From contig JAWUXZ010000065.1 in assembly GCA_034111085.1 (NCBI GenBank), forward strand, positions 1-24,825: DNA of 24,825 bases, in the 5' to 3' direction. The stretch is from Dinoroseobacter sp034111085 (GTDB lineage Bacteria; Pseudomonadota; Alphaproteobacteria; Rhodobacterales; Rhodobacteraceae). The notes below the pieces were generated by a model. It did no database searches. It had not been told where the DNA came from and saw only the letters and a program-made list of their open reading frames with translations. The number at the start of each line of letters is the position of its first letter. Position 1 is the first letter of the stretch. Positions 22,905 through 24,825 of the stretch are shown piece after piece. Both the position numbers and the translations under genes were made by a program.

Positions 22905-24200
22905 ATCGGTATGTTCCTTCTTGCAGGCCCGGCCTTGGCTGAGATGCCTGAACCGCTGTCGCCTGTGGATTTTCTAGCTTTTGATACCGCGCAAGCTGAG
23001 ATCGGTCAGTTGCTGTTCTACGATAAGATACTCTCGGGCAATCGCAATATCTCTTGCGGCACTTGCCATCATCACGATCACGCGGGCGGCGATGGCCTAA
23101 GCCTCGGGATTGGCGAGGGCGGCGAAGGTGTCGGGCCAGAACGAACCGTCGGCACGGGCACGGATACCATTCGCAAACGGGTGCCGCGCAACGCCCCTGC
23201 CCTTTGGAACCTCGGGCACCGCGATGTGCGGGTGATGTTCCATGACGGGCGACTGGAAATTGGCGATCACTACGAGAACGGCTTCAACAGTCCTGCGCAA
23301 GAATGGCTGCCCGAGGGACTTGATAATCTGCTTGCCGCCCAAGCGATTTTTCCGCTGACCGCGCAGTTCGAAATGGCCGGCAATGTCGGCGAGAATGACG
23401 TGACCGGCGCTGTGGCAGACCGGATTGATTTAGGTTGGCCGATTTTGGCGAAACGCGTGCGCACAATTCCGGCTTATGGCGAGATGTTTGTGGCGGCGTT
23501 TGAGGATGTTGAGACATCTGAGGACGTCACCATCACCCATATTGCCAACGCGCTTGGGGCGTTCATGGGGCGGGAATGGACGAATTATGACAGCCCGTTT
23601 GATGGGTATTTGGGCGGGGATACGAGTGCGTTGAGCGCTGCACAAACTCGCGGGATGGAGCTGTTTTATGGGGAGGCGGACTGCGCGTCTTGCCATTCGG
23701 GCGCGCTGCTAAGCGATCAGGAGTTTCACGCGCTGCAATTGCCGCAATTCGGTCCCGGCCGCACCCGCCTGCATGATCCAACCCCGCGCGATGTGGGCCG
23801 TGTCGGCGAAAGCAACCGGTCAGAGGATGCCTACCGCTTCCGCACGCCGATGCTGCGCAACGTGGCCCTGACCGCGCCTTATGGCCATAACGGCGCGTTC
23901 CCAACGCTGGAAGGGATCGTGCGCCATCACCTAGCCCCCCGCCAAAGCCTTGCAAGCTGGACGCGCGACATGGCGAAATTACCCGAAGCACCTTGGCTGC
24001 AAGCGATTGATTTTGTGATCCAATCCGACAAGATTGAGCGGGCGCGCCATGGCGCAAAGCTCGATATCCAGCCGCAGGACCTCACTGAGATGCAAGTCGC
24101 AGATATACTCGCGTTCTTGGACGCACTAACAGGCCACAACGCTGAGACCCGCCCACTTGGTCGCCCAGAGACCGTTCCAAGTGGTCTGCCCGTAGACTAA
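22887..24200 (+). CDS. Di-haem cytochrome c peroxidase/MauG-family protein
   Basis: A periplasmic 437-residue di-haem protein. A short signal peptide (MKRIFHIGMFLLAGPALA) is followed by two haem-c attachment sites, CGTCH (Cys57-His61) and CASCH (Cys266-His270), the spacing typical of bacterial cytochrome c peroxidases. Family stretches include IGQLLFYDKILSGNRNISC, NAPALWNLGHRDVRVMFHDGR and RTPMLRNVALTAPYGHNGAFPTLEGIVRHH. The family either reduces hydrogen peroxide with electrons from cytochrome c or, in MauG, oxidises a partner protein; the sequence does not decide which. The start at 22887 is required for a basic N-region before the hydrophobic core, although its ribosome site is weak; ATG 22911 would remove the Lys-Arg. 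An 8-bp inverted repeat (CCACTTGG 24153-24160, CCAAGTGG 24177-24184) lies near the 3' end of the gene and may serve in termination. Confidence 0.95.
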   Translation: MKRIFHIGMFLLAGPALAEMPEPLSPVDFLAFDTAQAEIGQLLFYDKILSGNRNISCGTCHHHDHAGGDGLSLGIGEGGEGVGPERTVGTGTDTIRKRVPRNAPALWNLGHRDVRVMFHDGRLEIGDHYENGFNSPAQEWLPEGLDNLLAAQAIFPLTAQFEMAGNVGENDVTGAVADRIDLGWPILAKRVRTIPAYGEMFVAAFEDVETSEDVTITHIANALGAFMGREWTNYDSPFDGYLGGDTSALSAAQTRGMELFYGEADCASCHSGALLSDQEFHALQLPQFGPGRTRLHDPTPRDVGRVGESNRSEDAYRFRTPMLRNVALTAPYGHNGAFPTLEGIVRHHLAPRQSLASWTRDMAKLPEAPWLQAIDFVIQSDKIERARHGAKLDIQPQDLTEMQVADILAFLDALTGHNAETRPLGRPETVPSGLPVD

Positions 24201-24268
24201 GCCTGCTCAATATCACCACATAAGAAAACCCTCTTGGAGAGAATCGTTTGCCCGTGCTAGCGGTGTGC

Positions 24269-24416
24269 TGTGATGGGAGAACTGCAACCGCAGTGCCGAA
24301 GGAGCAACCGCCCTGGTAATCTCTCAGGCCCAAGGACCATCACACACATAACACTCTGGAGAGTGAGGCTTAGCGCCTCCGCCGACGGGATAACGATCTC
24401 AGGCAAACGGACAGAG
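24269..24416 (+). ncRNA. Tandem glycine riboswitch (two aptamers) upstream of gcvT
   Basis: Cis-acting RNA that binds glycine and switches on the glycine cleavage system. Aptamer 1 spans 24269-24344: P1 TGTGATGG (24269-24276) pairs with CCATCACA (24337-24344), enclosing GTGCCGAAGGAGCAA and CTCTCAGGCCCAAGGAC. Aptamer 2 spans 24354-24416: P1 CTCTG (24354-24358) pairs with CAGAG (24412-24416), enclosing CCGCCGACGGGATAA and ATCTCAGGCAAACGGAC. The linker is short, about 9 nt. The following 80 nt up to the gcvT ATG should hold the expression platform; GGCAC (24419-24423) can pair with GTGCC (24454-24458), but no U-tract follows, so control of translation rather than termination is more likely. Confidence 0.97.
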
Positions 24417-24496
24417 AGGGCACAAGGTCGACGCTTTAGGGCTTCGATTGAACGTGCCTGACGCGCAAGCCGACGGTGAAACTGGGGACACCTGAG

Positions 24497-24825
24497 ATGA
24501 CCTTGCGCCGCACACCGCTTTACGATTTGCACGTCTCGCTAGGGGCGAAAATGGTCCCGTTTGCGGGATGGGAGATGCCTGTTCAATACGCCACAGGCGT
24601 GATGGCCGAACATTTGGCCACGCGCGAAGCGGCTGGATTGTTCGACGTCAGCCATATGGGGCAAGTACTCTTGCACCCGCGTAAAGGCACAGTAGCCGAA
24701 GCCGCCTTAGCGCTTGAGCGCTTGGTGCCCGCCGATCTGGTCGGACTGAAGGCAGGGCGGCAGCGCTACGGTGTGTTGACCAATGACGAGGGCGGCATCC
24801 GAGATGACCTGATGATCGCAAATCG
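24497..24825 (+). CDS. gcvT: Glycine cleavage system T protein (aminomethyltransferase), 5' part
   Basis: Tetrahydrofolate-dependent T protein of glycine cleavage: it moves the aminomethyl group from the H protein to tetrahydrofolate, releasing ammonia. The window contains only the first 109 codons, with the frame open at the edge. Conserved N-terminal elements are present: RRTPLYDLHVSLGAKMVPFAGWEMPVQY in its parts, AATREAAGLFDVSHMGQ-like HLATREAAGLFDVSHMGQV, and GRQRYGVLTNDEGGIRDDLMIAN. The start ATG at 24497 has GGGGA 8 nt upstream. Expression should be raised by glycine through the tandem riboswitch that ends 80 nt before it. The usual partners gcvH and gcvP probably follow beyond the window. 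Confidence 0.97.
   Translation, partial: MTLRRTPLYDLHVSLGAKMVPFAGWEMPVQYATGVMAEHLATREAAGLFDVSHMGQVLLHPRKGTVAEAALALERLVPADLVGLKAGRQRYGVLTNDEGGIRDDLMIAN

Noticed and set aside
1..24825. CRISPR array, tRNA genes, insertion sequences, prophage, restriction or other defence genes
   Set aside because: Both strands were read for regular spaced repeats, tRNA cloverleaf words, transposase, integrase and nuclease motifs; none was seen.

Overview
The window looks like chromosomal DNA from an alphaproteobacterium of the Rhodobacteraceae (Roseobacter group). This is inferred from the high GC content, the protein styles (an E3 subunit with a CLNWGCIPTK redox site, a bactofilin starting MFSK, DUF2189, DUF455, an AsmA/DUF3971 giant), an alphaproteobacterial LexA box (GTTC-N7-GTTC) and a tandem glycine riboswitch ahead of gcvT. 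No tRNA, rRNA, insertion sequence, phage gene or CRISPR array was found. About 20 protein genes are packed tightly, and several convergent pairs are separated by 12 bp or less.

Left part (1-7000): a membrane-anchored cyclic-nucleotide-binding protein with a Popeye-like layout is followed by an alternative oxidase (cyanide-insensitive quinol oxidase). uvrA converges on it and carries an upstream LexA box that overlaps a CtrA-type TTAA-N7-TTAA site. Next is a TetR regulator, divergent from a two-gene unit made of a polytopic membrane protein and an MFS transporter. The divergent gap is only 31 bp, and a strong hairpin covers the MFS start region.

Centre (7000-16400): lpd (E3 of 2-oxoacid dehydrogenases) sits behind a perfect 9-bp dyad. 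It is followed by a DUF924 protein, a YcaD-like MFS transporter, a small VOC protein with atypical codon use in an AT-richer, gene-poor patch, queA (tRNA queuosine synthesis, GTG start), a GNAT acetyltransferase and a 1097-residue AsmA/YhdP-like envelope protein.

Right part (16400-24825): a PrxQ/Bcp peroxiredoxin is translationally coupled to a DUF455 ferritin-like protein with a complete diiron motif. A LytM/M23 peptidase overlaps a bactofilin gene, a cell-shape pair. A DHA2-type MFS gene follows whose only credible ATG is out of frame with the body, joined at a G6 run. DUF2189, a Sel1-repeat secreted protein and a di-haem cytochrome c peroxidase-like protein come next; the last two overlap head to head by 18 bp. 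The window ends in gcvT, behind a two-aptamer glycine riboswitch.

Most of the window is ordinary housekeeping and envelope biology. The points most worth a second look are the frame break in the DHA2 transporter, the LexA/CtrA composite site at uvrA, the overlapping signal-peptide genes, the Popeye-like protein beside the alternative oxidase, and several exact dyads that no gene explains.
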